Assembly: GCF_030408595.1 (NCBI RefSeq) | Contig: NZ_CP047080.1 | Location: 1,943,247-2,007,246 of the forward strand | Reading direction: 5' to 3' | DNA: 64,000 nt | Source: Corynebacterium canis | GTDB taxonomy: Bacteria; Actinomycetota; Actinomycetes; Mycobacteriales; Mycobacteriaceae | In this document: in pieces, positions 1-9,941 of the stretch | How positions within the stretch are numbered: the first letter of the stretch is position 1 | Layout of the letters: each line of letters starts with the position of its first letter | Notes under the pieces: generated by a model | Seen by the model: only the letters and a program-made list of their open reading frames with translations | Database searches by the model: none | Told to the model about the DNA's origin: nothing | Translations under genes and position numbers: made by a program

Positions 1-1567
1 GTTCGTGGCCGTGTGGGGCAACGCCCTGCCGGTGCTAGTGTTGGCCATCGGCTTCCTCTACGTCCCGCAGCTATCCCGCGTGGTGCGCGCCAATGTGATT
101 AGCGCCTTCGGCGAGGACTACGTCTCCGCCTCCCGCGTGATCGGTGCCTCCACCGCGCACATCCTGATCAAACACGTGGCCAGAAACTGCCTGGCCCCCA
201 TCGCGGTGTTCGCCACGGTACTGGTCGCTGACGCCATTGTGTTCGAGGCGTCGCTAAGCTTTATCAATGCAGGCGTGAAGCCGCCGAACCCATCGTGGGG
301 CAATATTCTGGCGGACGGCAAGCAGCTGCTGCTTTCGGGCGCGTGGTGGCCCACGTTCTTCCCCGGCCTGATGATCCTGCTCACGGTGCTCGCGCTCAAT
401 ATCCTGGCGGAGGGGCTTACGGACGCGTTGGCCGCCCCTGCGGTGAAGCCAAGCGCGGCGTCGAAACCCGAAAACGAAACCGTGACCGAAGAAAACACAC
501 TCGGACAAACTTCCGAAGAGCAAGCGCGCGCCTCGCTCAATGCCTCGCTGGCAGCGCTGGCCGAAGCGGAGGCGGAAAGCAACCGTCGGCTGGTGTACTC
601 GGACACCGCCGAGCCGCTGATCGAGGTGAAAGACTTCTCTATCGCCTTCCCCAATGCGCACGGCGATGTCAAGATCGTGGACAATGTCAGCTTTAACGTA
701 CGCCCTGGCGAAACCATGGGCCTGGTCGGCGAATCCGGCTGCGGTAAATCCATCACCGCGATGGCCATTATGGGGCTACTGCCCAAGACCGCCATGATGA
801 GCGGACAGGTGCTGTATAACGGGCGTGACCTGCTAAAACTCACCCCGGAAGAGCACAATGCATTGCGCGGGCACGAGATCGCAATGATCTACCAGGACGC
901 GCTGAGCGCGCTCAACCCCTCAATGCTGATTCGTACACAGATGCGGCAACTCACGCGGCGCGGCGGCAAACGCACCGCGGAAGAATTGCTGGAATTGGTG
1001 GGCTTGGATCCCGAGCGCACGCTGCGTTCCTACCCGCACGAGCTGTCCGGCGGGCAGCGGCAACGCGTGCTTATCGCCATGGCGTTGACCCGCAACCCGC
1101 GCCTGCTGATCGCCGACGAACCCACCACAGCGCTCGACGTGACGGTGCAGCACCAGGTGGTGGAGCTGCTGAACGAGCTGCGCGAAAAGCTTGGATTCGC
1201 AATGATTTTCGTCTCGCACGATCTCGCACTGGTGGGCCGTTTGGCGCACAAAATTACGGTGATGTACGCGGGCCAGGTCGTGGAGCAAGGCGCCACCTCC
1301 GAATTGCTGACGAACCCGCGCCACGAATACACCCGCGGCCTGCTCGGCTCGGTGCTATCCATCGAGGCGGGCGTGGATCGGCTGTACCAGGTGCCGGGCA
1401 CGGTGCCCTCGCCGCGTGAGTTCGTCGACGGCGACCGCTTTGCCCCCCGTTCTAGCCACCCGAATGTTGGCCTGCACGAGAAACCGAAAATGCGGCACAT
1501 CGAGGGCACCACGCACTCCTATGCCGCCACCGATGAGCTGCTGCAAGTACTTGGAGAATCGTCATGA
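1..1567 (+). CDS. Peptide-type ABC transporter permease-ATPase fusion (DppC-DppD-like), 5' partial
   Basis: The gene enters from the left edge, so its true start is missing. Visible residues 1-145 are the C-terminal part of a binding-protein-dependent permease, with membrane segments and an EAA-type loop around residues 40-60. Residues about 150-200 form a charged, Ala/Glu-rich linker. From about 205 there is a complete ATPase: Walker A GESGCGKS (242-249), signature LSGGQRQR, Walker B LLIADEP and an H-loop SHD, then an oligopeptide-transporter C-terminal extension. Permease and ATPase are normally separate DppC and DppD proteins; here they are one polypeptide. The stop overlaps the next ATPase start by 4 bases, so they form one operon. 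Substrate is inferred (di/oligopeptide or similar). Confidence 0.9.
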   Translation, partial: FVAVWGNALPVLVLAIGFLYVPQLSRVVRANVISAFGEDYVSASRVIGASTAHILIKHVARNCLAPIAVFATVLVADAIVFEASLSFINAGVKPPNPSWGNILADGKQLLLSGAWWPTFFPGLMILLTVLALNILAEGLTDALAAPAVKPSAASKPENETVTEENTLGQTSEEQARASLNASLAALAEAEAESNRRLVYSDTAEPLIEVKDFSIAFPNAHGDVKIVDNVSFNVRPGETMGLVGESGCGKSITAMAIMGLLPKTAMMSGQVLYNGRDLLKLTPEEHNALRGHEIAMIYQDALSALNPSMLIRTQMRQLTRRGGKRTAEELLELVGLDPERTLRSYPHELSGGQRQRVLIAMALTRNPRLLIADEPTTALDVTVQHQVVELLNELREKLGFAMIFVSHDLALVGRLAHKITVMYAGQVVEQGATSELLTNPRHEYTRGLLGSVLSIEAGVDRLYQVPGTVPSPREFVDGDRFAPRSSHPNVGLHEKPKMRHIEGTTHSYAATDELLQVLGESS

Positions 1568-2355
1568 GCGAGCGCACCCCCATCATCGAAGTCATCGACG
1601 GCAACGTTGTGCACAAAACGCGCACCGGAAAACTCTTTCGACCGGACACGGTGCACGCCAACAAGGAGATCAATTTCCGCGCCTACCGCGACGAAGTGGT
1701 GGGGCTGGTCGGCGAATCCGGCTGCGGCAAGTCCACGCTCGCCCGCGTCATGGTCGGCCTGCAACCGCTGACCAAGGGCACGATCCTGTTTAAAGGCAAG
1801 CCGCTGCATCACCGCGGGCCGCAACGCCGCGAGCTGGGAAAGTCTGTTTCCGTGGTGTTTCAAGACCCCGCCACCTCGCTGAACCCGCGCATGAGCGTGC
1901 GCGATCAATTGCTGGATCCGCTGCGCGTGCACCACGTAGGCACCCCCACCGAACAGGAAAAACGCGTGCGCGACCTGGTGAGTCTGGTGGGCTTGCCGCA
2001 ATCCGCGCTGGAGGTTTTGCCGCGGCAGATCTCCGGCGGCCAGCGGCAGCGCGTGGCCATCGCCCGAGCCCTCGCGCTCGACCCGGACCTGATTATTGCC
2101 GACGAGCCGACCTCGGCGCTCGACGTTTCCGTGCGCGCCCAGGTGCTCAACCTGCTCTTGGATTTGAAGAAGGAGTTCGGCCTGGGTCTGGTGTTTATCT
2201 CGCACGATATTAATACCGTCCGCTACGTGTCCGACCGCATTTGCGTGATGCTACGCGGCGAAATTATCGAGGAAAACACCACCGAAAACATTTTCAATAA
2301 TGCGCAACAGGAGTACACCCGTACGCTGCTTGCCGCAACCCCCTCGCTGCTCTAA
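1564..2355 (+). CDS. Peptide-type ABC transporter ATP-binding protein (DppF-like)
   Basis: A 263-residue ATPase, the second nucleotide-binding subunit of the importer whose permease-ATPase fusion lies directly upstream (ATGA-type 4-base overlap). Walker A GESGCGKS lies near residue 52, the signature ISGGQRQR near 157, Walker B LIIADEP near 177 and an ISHD switch follows. It is shorter than many DppF proteins and lacks the long C-terminal oligopeptide-binding extension. Together the two ATPase domains would energise uptake of a small peptide or similar solute at the inner membrane. Confidence 0.9.
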   Translation: MSERTPIIEVIDGNVVHKTRTGKLFRPDTVHANKEINFRAYRDEVVGLVGESGCGKSTLARVMVGLQPLTKGTILFKGKPLHHRGPQRRELGKSVSVVFQDPATSLNPRMSVRDQLLDPLRVHHVGTPTEQEKRVRDLVSLVGLPQSALEVLPRQISGGQRQRVAIARALALDPDLIIADEPTSALDVSVRAQVLNLLLDLKKEFGLGLVFISHDINTVRYVSDRICVMLRGEIIEENTTENIFNNAQQEYTRTLLAATPSLL

Positions 2356-2499
2356 TCGGCCCGGTCAAGGTGGCACACCAGGCGCGTGTGCCACCGTTGG
2401 CGTTTCGCGGTCCGGAGGCCGCACGAACCCCACGCGGCCCTGGGCCCATGCCACCCCTAATGTCGGTTTCCGCGCCGAAGTTTCGCTCGCCGCGTAGGC

Positions 2500-3783
2500 G
2501 TGGACTTCACACGTGAAGCTACACTCGAGGAAATGCGGAGCGATTCTTTTGTTTTCTTTGAACCAGATCATGCGCCCAATGGATCCGTGCAGGTCAGCTC
2601 GCTGCATTTGCCCGATAGTCTGCTAGCGCCGCGATTGCAGGCCCCGCCATCCACGGGGAGAAAAATCACGAAAGCGTTTTACAGCATGAGCCCCCGCCTG
2701 CAGCCGGAGCTTATCGGCGATCGCTGCATCCGGGTGCGCGGCAGCGATACCGACGGGCTCGTGGAATTCGCCGTGATTCACCAGCTTGGGCTAGCGCACA
2801 TTGAGGGCCAGCGCATACTCATGTTTGGCGATGAATCCGCCGCCTTTTCCTCCGAAACGGGTTCCTGGTACCTCGCCGTGGCCCCGCGCGCGGGATTATT
2901 GGAAACGCTCCGTTACGCAGAGGCGCACCTGAGCGAGCACCACCACGATTTCCTGGTGATCCGCAATCTCAGCACCGATGAAACATACGTTCAAGGCCGC
3001 CCGAACGGCGACGGCTCCTGGGTAATCGAATATAGAAACGGCCACCGCGATCGCCATTATCAGCTGCCCGTCCCCAATGTAAAGTGGGTCGCCGGGCTTA
3101 TGGATCTCTGGATGACGCGTGACCGCCGCTTCCTAAACCAACCGTGGAAAAAGGTCGGCTACGATTTCCTCCTGTTCCAGCCCGACCCCGAGCACCCCCT
3201 CGGCTCCGTAAACTTTATGGAAACCCCGCTCGCCGCCCGCTATTATGCCCGCCCGGCCACCTCCCAATTCCTAACCGCGGTGCTGCGCAACCTCACCACC
3301 AGCGTTTCCGCCATCCCCGGCGTGTCGCTTTTCGACGCCCCGCACATCACCGGCGATCGCTGCATTCAGGTCACCGTGGCGCAATCGAGCGCCCCAAAGA
3401 TGTTCCCCTTCCTTTTGGAATTCGCGGCAAAAAACCAATTGGGTCTGCTCGATCTCTTCCGCCACCTCGTGTTATTGTTCGGCGATGAGGACCTCCGGGT
3501 GGAGGTAAGCACCCCGGAATGGACCCTTCCCGGCGTGTCCTTCGCCGGGCTTCCTGCCCTGCTGCAGGCGGCCACCCAGGGCCTCTTCGACAACAAACCC
3601 GTGTTCGAATTTCACGTAAAAGAATCTGGAACGTTAATCACCGCCGAATACGAACTGGGGTTCTGGGCCATCGGCCGCGGCCGACAGGTCCAAGAGGTCA
3701 AAGAAGCGCAAGAAGCGGCGGACATCATCCAGGCATGGTGCGTGCCCGAACGTGTCCGCCGCCAACAAGCGCAACGCGGCTAA
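2500..3783 (+). CDS. Unknown protein made of two similar halves
   Basis: A 427-residue protein I do not recognise. It has no signal peptide or membrane segment. The sequence is internally duplicated: residues about 17-205 and 222-410 share the order FxxFxPD, GSV, GDRCIxV (73-78 and 285-290), a hydrophobic stretch, FGDE, then a beta-rich piece and a WxxGL or similar end. It may therefore be a pseudo-dimer of one domain. GTG at 2500 gives the longest form; an in-frame ATG at 2533 follows a GAGGA sequence and is a plausible alternative. It is convergent with proS and their stops overlap by 4 bases. No function is assigned. Confidence 0.75.
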   Translation: MDFTREATLEEMRSDSFVFFEPDHAPNGSVQVSSLHLPDSLLAPRLQAPPSTGRKITKAFYSMSPRLQPELIGDRCIRVRGSDTDGLVEFAVIHQLGLAHIEGQRILMFGDESAAFSSETGSWYLAVAPRAGLLETLRYAEAHLSEHHHDFLVIRNLSTDETYVQGRPNGDGSWVIEYRNGHRDRHYQLPVPNVKWVAGLMDLWMTRDRRFLNQPWKKVGYDFLLFQPDPEHPLGSVNFMETPLAARYYARPATSQFLTAVLRNLTTSVSAIPGVSLFDAPHITGDRCIQVTVAQSSAPKMFPFLLEFAAKNQLGLLDLFRHLVLLFGDEDLRVEVSTPEWTLPGVSFAGLPALLQAATQGLFDNKPVFEFHVKESGTLITAEYELGFWAIGRGRQVQEVKEAQEAADIIQAWCVPERVRRQQAQRG

Positions 3784-5531
3784 CGCAAAATCTCCACGAT
3801 GCGCTCCGCAGCGCCTTCGAAATCGATTTCGGTTGTATCGCCGCCCCGCTCGCGGAATTCCACCTTGCCATCTTGGAAGGAGCGGCCCAGCACCACCACA
3901 TAGGGCATGCCCAACAGCTCGGAATCCTTAAACTTCACGCCGGGGCTCACCTTCGGGCGATCATCGAATAGCACTTCAACGCCAGCGTCGGACAGTTGCT
4001 GGGCCAACGCCTCCGCAGCCTCCGCGGCGGCGGCATCCTTATTGGCCACCACAACATGCACTTGGAACGGCGCAACCTCGACCGGCCAGTTCAGCCCTTT
4101 TTCATCGTGGCGCTGCTCCGCCAGCACCGCCACCAACCGGGACACGCCGATGCCATAGGAACCCATCGTGGGCACCGAACGCTTGCCCTGCTCATCCAGA
4201 ATCTGCACGTCAAAGGCCTCGGTGTACTTGCGGCCCAATTGGAAAATATGCCCAATCTCAATGCCGCGTTCCAATGTCAGCACCCCTTGCCCGTCGGGCG
4301 CGGGATCGCCGTCCCGCACCTCTGCGGCTTCGATCACACCGTCGATCTGGAAATCGCGGCCGGCGACTAACCCAACAACGTGGCGCTGCCGGGCGTCGGC
4401 ACCCGTGATCCACGCGGTACCCTTAGCCACCCGCGGATCGGCCAGGACACGCACCCCATTCGCACCCAAGCCAACTGGGCCGACATAGCCCTTGACCAGG
4501 AACGAACTCTTAGCAAAGTCCTCATCCGAGCACAGCTCCACGGTGGCGGGCTCCACATTCGCCTCAAGCCGCTTCATATCCACCTCACGGTCGCCGGGCA
4601 CCAACACACCCAACAACTCCGGCTCCCCACCCGGCTGGGTCAGCTTAAGCATCAAACACTTGAGCGTGTCGGAAGCCTGTACCTCGCGGCCGTCGATAGT
4701 AATGCCCGCGCTACGCGCCCACGCGACCAACGTTTCAATCGTCTCGGAATCGGGCGTCTCATGCACCACCGCCTCCGGCAATCCTTCGATCTCACGTTCG
4801 GCGGCGGGCGGGGTCACCACCGCCTCCACATTCGCGGCGTAATCCCCTTCCGTGGCGCGCACAAAGGTATCCTCGCCGGAAGGCGAAACGGCCAAAAATT
4901 CCTCCGAAGCCGAACCGCCCATCGCGCCGGAAGTCGCCTTACAGATCACATATTCGACACCAAGGCGATCGAAAATACGCTCGTACGCGCGGCGATGCGC
5001 CTGGTAAGAATCATCCAAACCCGCGTCCGACATATCGAAGGAATACGAATCCTTCATCACGAACTCCCGGCCCCGCAAAATGCCCGCGCGAGGGCGCTCC
5101 TCGTCGCGATACTTCGTCTGCACCTGATACAGCGTGACGGGGAAATCCTTATACGACGAATACAGATCCTTCACCGCCAATGTGAACATCTCTTCGTGCG
5201 TGGGGCCGAGGAGATAATCCGCATCCTTGCGATCCTTCAAACGGAACAAACCGGCGCCGTACTCCGTCCACCGATTCGTAGCCTCGTAGGGTTCACGAGG
5301 CAGCAACGCCGGGAACGCAATCTCTTGCGCACCAATAGCATCCATTTCCTCACGAACCACACGCTCAATATTGCGCAACACCTTCAGCCCCAACGGCAAC
5401 CACGAATACACACCCGGGGCGACGCGGCGAATATAGCCAGCGCGGACAAGGAGCTTGTGGCTGGGGACCTCAGCATCAGCCGGGTCCTCGCGCAAGGTAC
5501 GCAAAAAGAGCGTAGACATACGAGTAATCAT
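3780..5531 (-). CDS. proS: Prolyl-tRNA synthetase
   Basis: A class II aminoacyl-tRNA synthetase of 583 residues that charges tRNA-Pro in the cytosol. The N-terminus carries the class II core (residues about 1-200) with PTHEE and a motif-2-like segment ([17 protein letters not shown]). An inserted editing-type domain follows at about 220-380, then motif 3 ([10 protein letters not shown]) and the C-terminal anticodon-binding domain. This bacterial-type architecture with insertion fits ProS of actinobacteria. A second Met at residue 5 is an alternative start. It stands alone, facing the duplicated unknown gene. Confidence 0.97.
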   Translation of the reverse strand: MITRMSTLFLRTLREDPADAEVPSHKLLVRAGYIRRVAPGVYSWLPLGLKVLRNIERVVREEMDAIGAQEIAFPALLPREPYEATNRWTEYGAGLFRLKDRKDADYLLGPTHEEMFTLAVKDLYSSYKDFPVTLYQVQTKYRDEERPRAGILRGREFVMKDSYSFDMSDAGLDDSYQAHRRAYERIFDRLGVEYVICKATSGAMGGSASEEFLAVSPSGEDTFVRATEGDYAANVEAVVTPPAAEREIEGLPEAVVHETPDSETIETLVAWARSAGITIDGREVQASDTLKCLMLKLTQPGGEPELLGVLVPGDREVDMKRLEANVEPATVELCSDEDFAKSSFLVKGYVGPVGLGANGVRVLADPRVAKGTAWITGADARQRHVVGLVAGRDFQIDGVIEAAEVRDGDPAPDGQGVLTLERGIEIGHIFQLGRKYTEAFDVQILDEQGKRSVPTMGSYGIGVSRLVAVLAEQRHDEKGLNWPVEVAPFQVHVVVANKDAAAAEAAEALAQQLSDAGVEVLFDDRPKVSPGVKFKDSELLGMPYVVVLGRSFQDGKVEFRERGGDTTEIDFEGAAERIVEILR

Positions 5532-5601
5532 GGTTGGTTAGTTTACTCATACCTCCACCAAACGGGGGTATGAGCTCCGGCTTTAGGGGCGCGGCGAGGG
5601 G

Positions 5602-5886
5602 GTGGGTTGCATGCGTGCTTTCGGCGGCAGCGGGGTGCCCCTCCGCAGCATCGGTGCCGTTCTGCAGCTTTCGCCACCACAAACTGTCAGCATGCGCGAT
5701 CACACTGCACTGGAACACATCGGGCAGCTGAATGCGGTCAACCCACGACGCATCACCGCAGACACAGGCTACCAAGGTAGCGGACGCAAAGACGTACCCC
5801 TGAGCAAGCACAAACACCAGTGCAACAAGCAACACGGGGAAGCCGAATATATAGTCGAGCAAAACGTCGCACATTTGAAGCGCTAG
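5602..5886 (+). pseudogene. Remnant of an IS5-like DDE transposase
   Basis: The frame reads ...RDHTALEHIGQL..., then ITADTGYQGSG, then IVEQNVAHLKR and a stop. These match the last third of DDE transposases of the IS5 type: the second catalytic Asp in TADxGY and the catalytic Glu in VEQxxAHxK. The intact transposase at 39196 has VTADLGYVGTG and VVEQAIAHIKN at the same places. The N-terminal domain and first Asp are missing and the end is cut before the usual NWRIL. This is a dead fragment of a related element. Confidence 0.6.
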
Positions 5887-6002
5887 AGAATCCTTGCCAC
5901 CACGGCCGCAACGAACACCCCGGCTTCGCCATTAAAGAAGTCGACGCCGCATACGATCCCTCGAAGCCCACTCGCACACTCCGCCCGTATTCCCCACCCG
6001 CA

Positions 6003-6160
6003 GAATCTGCCTGCGTTTCTTGCCGTGGCAGATCTGCCTGAGGCAAATTCGTCGCGGCCGCATTTCCCCAGGAAAACTCGGCCCAAAAATCAGGCAGATC
6101 CCGCGCGGCCAGGCAGATGTGACGGGGCAGGACAGCTGTCAGGCAGATTTGACGTGGCTG
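6003..6160 (+). repeat. Interspersed repeat, copy A
   Basis: About 160 bases containing the near-palindrome GCAGATCTGCCTGAGGCAAA, then GCGGCCGCATTTCCCCAGGA, CTCGGCCCAAAAA and AGGCAGATCCCGCGCGGCCAG. Copy C at 6465-6627 matches it almost throughout. The same core occurs inside the long elements at 9298 and 61034 (opposite orientation) and in the copy at 44577. No coding potential is apparent. Confidence 0.8.
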
Positions 6161-6270
6161 GTGAGTGCGGGTTCGGTGGTTGACAATCGATGTGGTTCCA
6201 ACGTGGGTGCAGCGGCTGTGACCTATTGCGCGTAACAGTGCGTTAGCCTCCAGCGGCCTTTTGTTGGGGT

Positions 6271-6400
6271 GGTGTGGAGGATCTGCCTGGTTTTCTGCCG
6301 TGGCAGATGTGCCTGAGGCAGATGTAACACGGCGGTTTCGCGTTCCTGCGGAAACACCACCACGCGACGACCCGTGTGTCGAATCTGCCTGAGCGCGGAA
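6271..6400 (+). repeat. Interspersed repeat, copy B (diverged)
   Basis: Begins with GGTGTGGAGGATCTGCCTG, which recurs exactly at 6458 before copy C. It carries GGCAGATGTGCCTGAGGCAGA but then diverges. Its right part (GTGTCGAATCTGCCTGAGCGCG, 6377-6398) reappears near 51368, where only the first base or two differ. It lies in a run of three related repeats. Confidence 0.7.
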
Positions 6401-6464
6401 AATCGGCGGCCCTCAGCGCGGAAAATTCCGGCCCCCAACTCGCCACATCACTTGGCGTGGTGTG

Positions 6465-6627
6465 GAGGATCTGCCTGCATTTCCGCCCGCGACAGATGTG
6501 CCTGAGGCAGATTCGTCACGGCTGCATTTCCCCAGGAAAACTCGGCCCAAAAAACCAGGCAGATCCCGCGCGGCCAGGCAAATGTGACATAGCCGGAGCG
6601 CGAACAGGCAGATTTAACGTGGCCAGG
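6465..6627 (+). repeat. Interspersed repeat, copy C
   Basis: Matches copy A over its length, with the CTGCCTGAGGCAG palindrome near 6500, TTTCCCCAGGAAAACTCGGC, and AGGCAGATCCCGCGCGGCCA. Copies A and C share order and orientation, so they look like a local duplication of one unit. Confidence 0.8.
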
Positions 6628-6897
6628 GAAACGAAGGCGCTTCAACTACGGGCAGTTGCGGGGTGTGGCGGGCAGACGGAAGTGGCGGGGCGGGAGCGGG
6701 GCACAAAAACGGCCGGGGTGTGCCGAGTTTCGGGCTCACTGAACAGTGTTTGGTCTCACCGTGCCGGTTGTGGGGTGTGCGGCGCGCAGCAACGAAACAG
6801 GTCGGCGCGCGAGCCGCAGTACTGGGGTGGTGCCGCGAGTATTCGGCCGTGAGGATTCGGCCCGTCGGTTTCGGCTGTTAGGGTTCGGCGTCAGGAT

Positions 6898-7890
6898 TCA
6901 GCCGTTCGGATTCGCGTCGGGTTTTGGTTTTTGTGTGGTGTTGGTTTCGGCGCGGTGGATGGCGCGGCGCAGGGTGGTGATCAGTTCGCGGGGTTTTTGC
7001 AGTAGCCCGTGGGTGATACGTAGTGGTTCCCAGCCGAGTTCGCGTAGCCGGATCAACACTTTGGCATCGTAGTCACGTTGGCTGCGTTGAAGGTGGTGGG
7101 CACCGTCGTAGAACAAACCAACGCGGATATCGGGCCAGCCGGAATCAAGCACGGTCAGCAGGGGTGTGCCATCGTCTGCCAGCGCACCGGAATCATAGAT
7201 CGGGATTTGCACCTCCAGGTGTTGGCGAAGCTGCTCGGCAATCAACCGCAACACAGTCTCCGGAGGCGACTGCGCACCCGTGCGGGACAGCTTCAACAGT
7301 TTTTTCAACTGGCGGGCGCTGAAAATATTCCGCGCGATGTCACGCACCAGCTGAAAGTTCAAGGTGGTGCATGCGCGCAGCGCGTCAATCAACTGGATGG
7401 CGCGGACCTCCCAGTTAGCAAGGTTGGGTACTTGGTAGACCCACCAGGAGTGGCGGTCGCGCTGCAGATCAATCAAGCAATCCACCAGGGCGTATTCGGG
7501 GGCAACGACCTGCATGCCGGGCAGTTCCTGATCCGGTGTCCACACCCTGGTGCCCGGCCGCAGCCTGCGGCGGGTGGCGTCGAACACGCTGTGGCTGCGT
7601 TGGAAATTACTGGCCACGTGCAGGGTGATGTGGGCGTCATCCACCCAGTACTTCAGGCCGGCGTAGGCTGCGGCGGCCCAGCCGCCGATAATGACATTCG
7701 GGGTTTGGGTGAAATGCGCCCGAGCCCGCAGCATAATCGGGGCGGCAAACCCCAGGCGCTGCGGATGATACCGCGAACCCCACTCCACCTCCCGGGAAGC
7801 ACGGCAATACCCACGCGGCATGGCAAGCCGGCGAGTGATGTTCACGAAAGAAGTGTCAAGCAGTTTAGTGCGACGCTGAAACAAACCCAT
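6898..7890 (-). CDS. AbiEi-like / DUF559 endonuclease-fold protein
   Basis: About 330 residues from ATG at 7890; an upstream TTG at 7920 would add ten. The N-terminal half resembles actinobacterial AbiEi-antitoxin-like transcription regulators with helix-rich segments. The C-terminal third has the pattern of Vsr/DUF559-type nuclease folds: PPET (Glu), then LDSGWPDIRVGLFYDGAHH (Asp and the YDGxxH strand), then RLRELGWEPLRIT. Such proteins are common orphans in actinobacteria, of unproven function; a defence or toxin-antitoxin role is inference. It lies alone between repeats and an AT-rich island. Its 3' end merges into short GGATTCGGC-like repeats. Confidence 0.7.
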   Translation of the reverse strand: MGLFQRRTKLLDTSFVNITRRLAMPRGYCRASREVEWGSRYHPQRLGFAAPIMLRARAHFTQTPNVIIGGWAAAAYAGLKYWVDDAHITLHVASNFQRSHSVFDATRRRLRPGTRVWTPDQELPGMQVVAPEYALVDCLIDLQRDRHSWWVYQVPNLANWEVRAIQLIDALRACTTLNFQLVRDIARNIFSARQLKKLLKLSRTGAQSPPETVLRLIAEQLRQHLEVQIPIYDSGALADDGTPLLTVLDSGWPDIRVGLFYDGAHHLQRSQRDYDAKVLIRLRELGWEPLRITHGLLQKPRELITTLRRAIHRAETNTTQKPKPDANPNG

Positions 7891-7920
7891 AGCACCAGTG
7901 ATAACCCTAAAACAGCACAA

Positions 7921-8570
7921 ATCCTAGGGGTTTCCCAAACACACCCCACCAACCTGTGGATAACTTGAAACAATCCACAGGCACACAGGGTTCCAGCGGC
8001 CACAAGGTGGCGGACAGCACGCCAAAAGGGTATGATGCCACCGCAACCGCAGAAAAAGGCCCGAAAAAACAGCGCTGTACTGGGGGCTTACTTACACGGC
8101 TCGTTCACATAACAACAGCCAGGGTGCACAATAGTGCCAACACCAACACCACAAACAGCTCGGGAACAAAACGAATTATCCATCACGTTGGAGTGCCGCT
8201 AACCAGCTGCCGTTGGCCAAGGTGATGACCCCACCGGCGGAACACTTACTCGTATTGGCCTAAGCGGCACAAGAACTTCTCGTTTCGCTTTAGCATAGAT
8301 TCATTATACTTCAACGATGTATAGCTTTTGCTGTATTTGCCGACGTTTAGCAAAACCTTGCCTCCAAAAAACGTAGAACCTGAGTCAGCGTAAATCATAT
8401 TTGCAGCAACAAATCAAGTGATAAACCCCACAACTTGCCAACCTTAATTGACGGAGGTTTTTTCGATGTTAAAATCTAGCGAGGACCGCCTACTAAAGTT
8501 GGTAGCGGCAATCCCTAATGGGACATGATCTAGCAATCGGAAATAATTCCTATTCAGCCTTGGAGGTCAC
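7921..8570. other. Intergenic stretch without supported gene
   Basis: About 650 bases. GC content falls from left to right. A 89-codon frame at 7956-8225 has low-complexity, Thr/Lys-rich content and no ribosome-binding site, so I do not call it. The right part (8280-8570) is clearly AT-richer than the chromosome and leads into the small gene at 8571; it probably contains that gene's promoter. Confidence 0.5.
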
Positions 8571-8918
8571 ATGAAGCAGGACGGCTCACCGGCTTTCTCT
8601 CTGAGCATCCATTTTTTCGCTAACGAAGATAAGATAGCAAAATTAAGTGAGGAAATTGCTTCCATTTTGAACTATCAAGAACCATGGGTGATTGCTGAAT
8701 CGGAACGCTATATCACAGACGACCTCAGAGAACAATGGAAATGTGAAAACCAATTTAAAGCAATCTCGAACGAAGTCTCGCGCCAAGTCACGTTCAATTT
8801 CCCATCGGCTAAACTCTCTCAAGCTGCAACAAATACTGCCAGGGACTACCTTGAGGACCTAAAGCCGGATGTTAGCCATAGCATAATCGCATGGTTGACC
8901 ATTACTGACGTCGACTAA
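8571..8918 (+). CDS. Small unknown protein in AT-rich island
   Basis: A 115-residue protein with a clear GGAGG sequence five bases before ATG. It is soluble and mixed alpha/beta by appearance, beginning with a beta-like SFSLSIHFF-type segment and ending in HSIIAWLTITDVD. Base composition is far more AT-rich than its neighbours, which suggests recent transfer. I do not recognise a family. Size, acidity and location would suit an orphan immunity or antitoxin-like protein, but this is only a guess. Confidence 0.6.
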   Translation: MKQDGSPAFSLSIHFFANEDKIAKLSEEIASILNYQEPWVIAESERYITDDLREQWKCENQFKAISNEVSRQVTFNFPSAKLSQAATNTARDYLEDLKPDVSHSIIAWLTITDVD

Positions 8919-9297
8919 AAGCAGCATCGATGTCGATTTGTCTACGTCGATTTGTCGATTTGCGATTCATGACAATAATGTTTTGGCCTATATGACCGTA
9001 CGGGGCCGCACGAGCCGCAAAGCACTCGCCGATGCAAACTCAAATGTACCACGTAGATATTATTAGCGACGCCGTCAAGTTATCGTAGTCGGTAGTGGCA
9101 GTTTTGCTGTTGAATCGACGGAGTGAAGGACGCTAAACTAATTTCAAATCGAATAGGGTGCCGGGTTTCCCGGCAGCTCCCTCGCTCCACCGGACGTGCG
9201 GTTCGATGACAATTTGAACTCTTAATTGTTATCACGGATATAAAACAAATAAAACAAAAAGGCGTGACCTATTAATCACTCCATTGTTAACGGTATC
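8919..9297. other. AT-rich non-coding stretch with possible group II intron scrap
   Basis: About 380 bases without a supported gene. Near 8932-8965 the motif GTCGATTTGTC is repeated in tandem. Around 9150-9210, read on the minus strand, GAACCGCACGTCCGGTGG is followed by a GCCGGGAAACCCGGC hairpin and CCCTATTCGA, a layout like the 3' end (domains V/VI) of group II introns. No reverse-transcriptase frame is present. Confidence 0.4.
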
Positions 9298-9777
9298 GGG
9301 AGTTTATTCACGGTACTTATTTGGGCGAACAAGCACGCCCCAAAAACTGCGCCGGGCGAGTGGTTGGTGCGGGCCATCGGTAACGGGCTCTTGGAAAACA
9401 CTGGAAACGACATCGGTTGTACACCGCCGGAGTCCGCACCAAACAACCCCTGTACGATCTGCCCTGCCGCGCAGGATCTGCCTTGCCGCGCGGGATCTGC
9501 CTTGCTTTCGGGCCGGATTATCCTGGGGAAACGCGGCCACGCAGGATCTGCCTCAGGCACATCTGCACACGACTGACAGCAAATGTGCAGCGGGTGGGTA
9601 ATTGGGAAGCGTTTTCTCGCCGGGTGAGTTGATCAAACGGCTGACGGCGGCCTTTTTCAAGCGTGTGCAGCCCGGCGACGATGCCATCCACCACCAAAAG
9701 CTCCATTATGTTTGGCGGCACACCACAACACCGGCGGGATTCTTGTCCACCCAAATAAGGCCCGCGAATAAACCCCC
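9298..9777 (+). mobile_element. MITE-like element, full copy 1
   Basis: About 480 bases, non-coding. The left end reads GGGAGTTTATTCACGG...TTATTTGGGCGAACAAG; the right end reads CTTGTCCACCCAAATAAGG...CGCGAATAAACCCCC, its imperfect inverted complement. It matches the element at 61034-61505 in both arms and in the core, which carries repeated GGATCTGCC units, GGGGAAACGCGGCCACGCAGG and the CTGCCTCAGGCAC half-palindrome. It has no transposase gene. No clear target-site duplication is visible at its borders. Confidence 0.75.
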
Positions 9778-9941
9778 AGCGCCAGCAATCGTCATCACAA
9801 TTGCTTGTGGTTTCTTCTTCCCCACGCCGTCCTACCTGCCCGTCCCTTCCCCGCCCAGCACCAACAAACACGTGCGCGCTACATCTACAAGACGGAACCC
9901 ATCCCCGGCACGGGCCAATATAGGGACTATGGTGTACTACC

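Larger units (their letters stand above)
5532..6897. other. Gene-poor region with transposase remnant and repeats
   Basis: About 1.37 kb between proS and the AbiEi/DUF559-like gene. It holds a decayed transposase fragment (5602-5886), three copies of an interspersed repeat (from about 6003, 6271 and 6465), and a GC-rich tail (6845-6915) of degenerate GGATTCGGC-like short repeats. Several open frames exist here but none has a convincing start, composition or domain. Confidence 0.6.

Noticed and set aside
4380..5573. Long open frame (397 codons) opposite proS
   Set aside because: Arg/His-rich antisense shadow of a high-GC gene; proS has all motifs, this frame has none.
6003..6627. Repeats considered as a CRISPR array
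   Set aside because: Units are about 160 bases, diverged, and lack uniform short repeats, spacers or cas genes.
7956..8225. Possible 89-residue protein
   Set aside because: Low-complexity content, no ribosome-binding site, no family.
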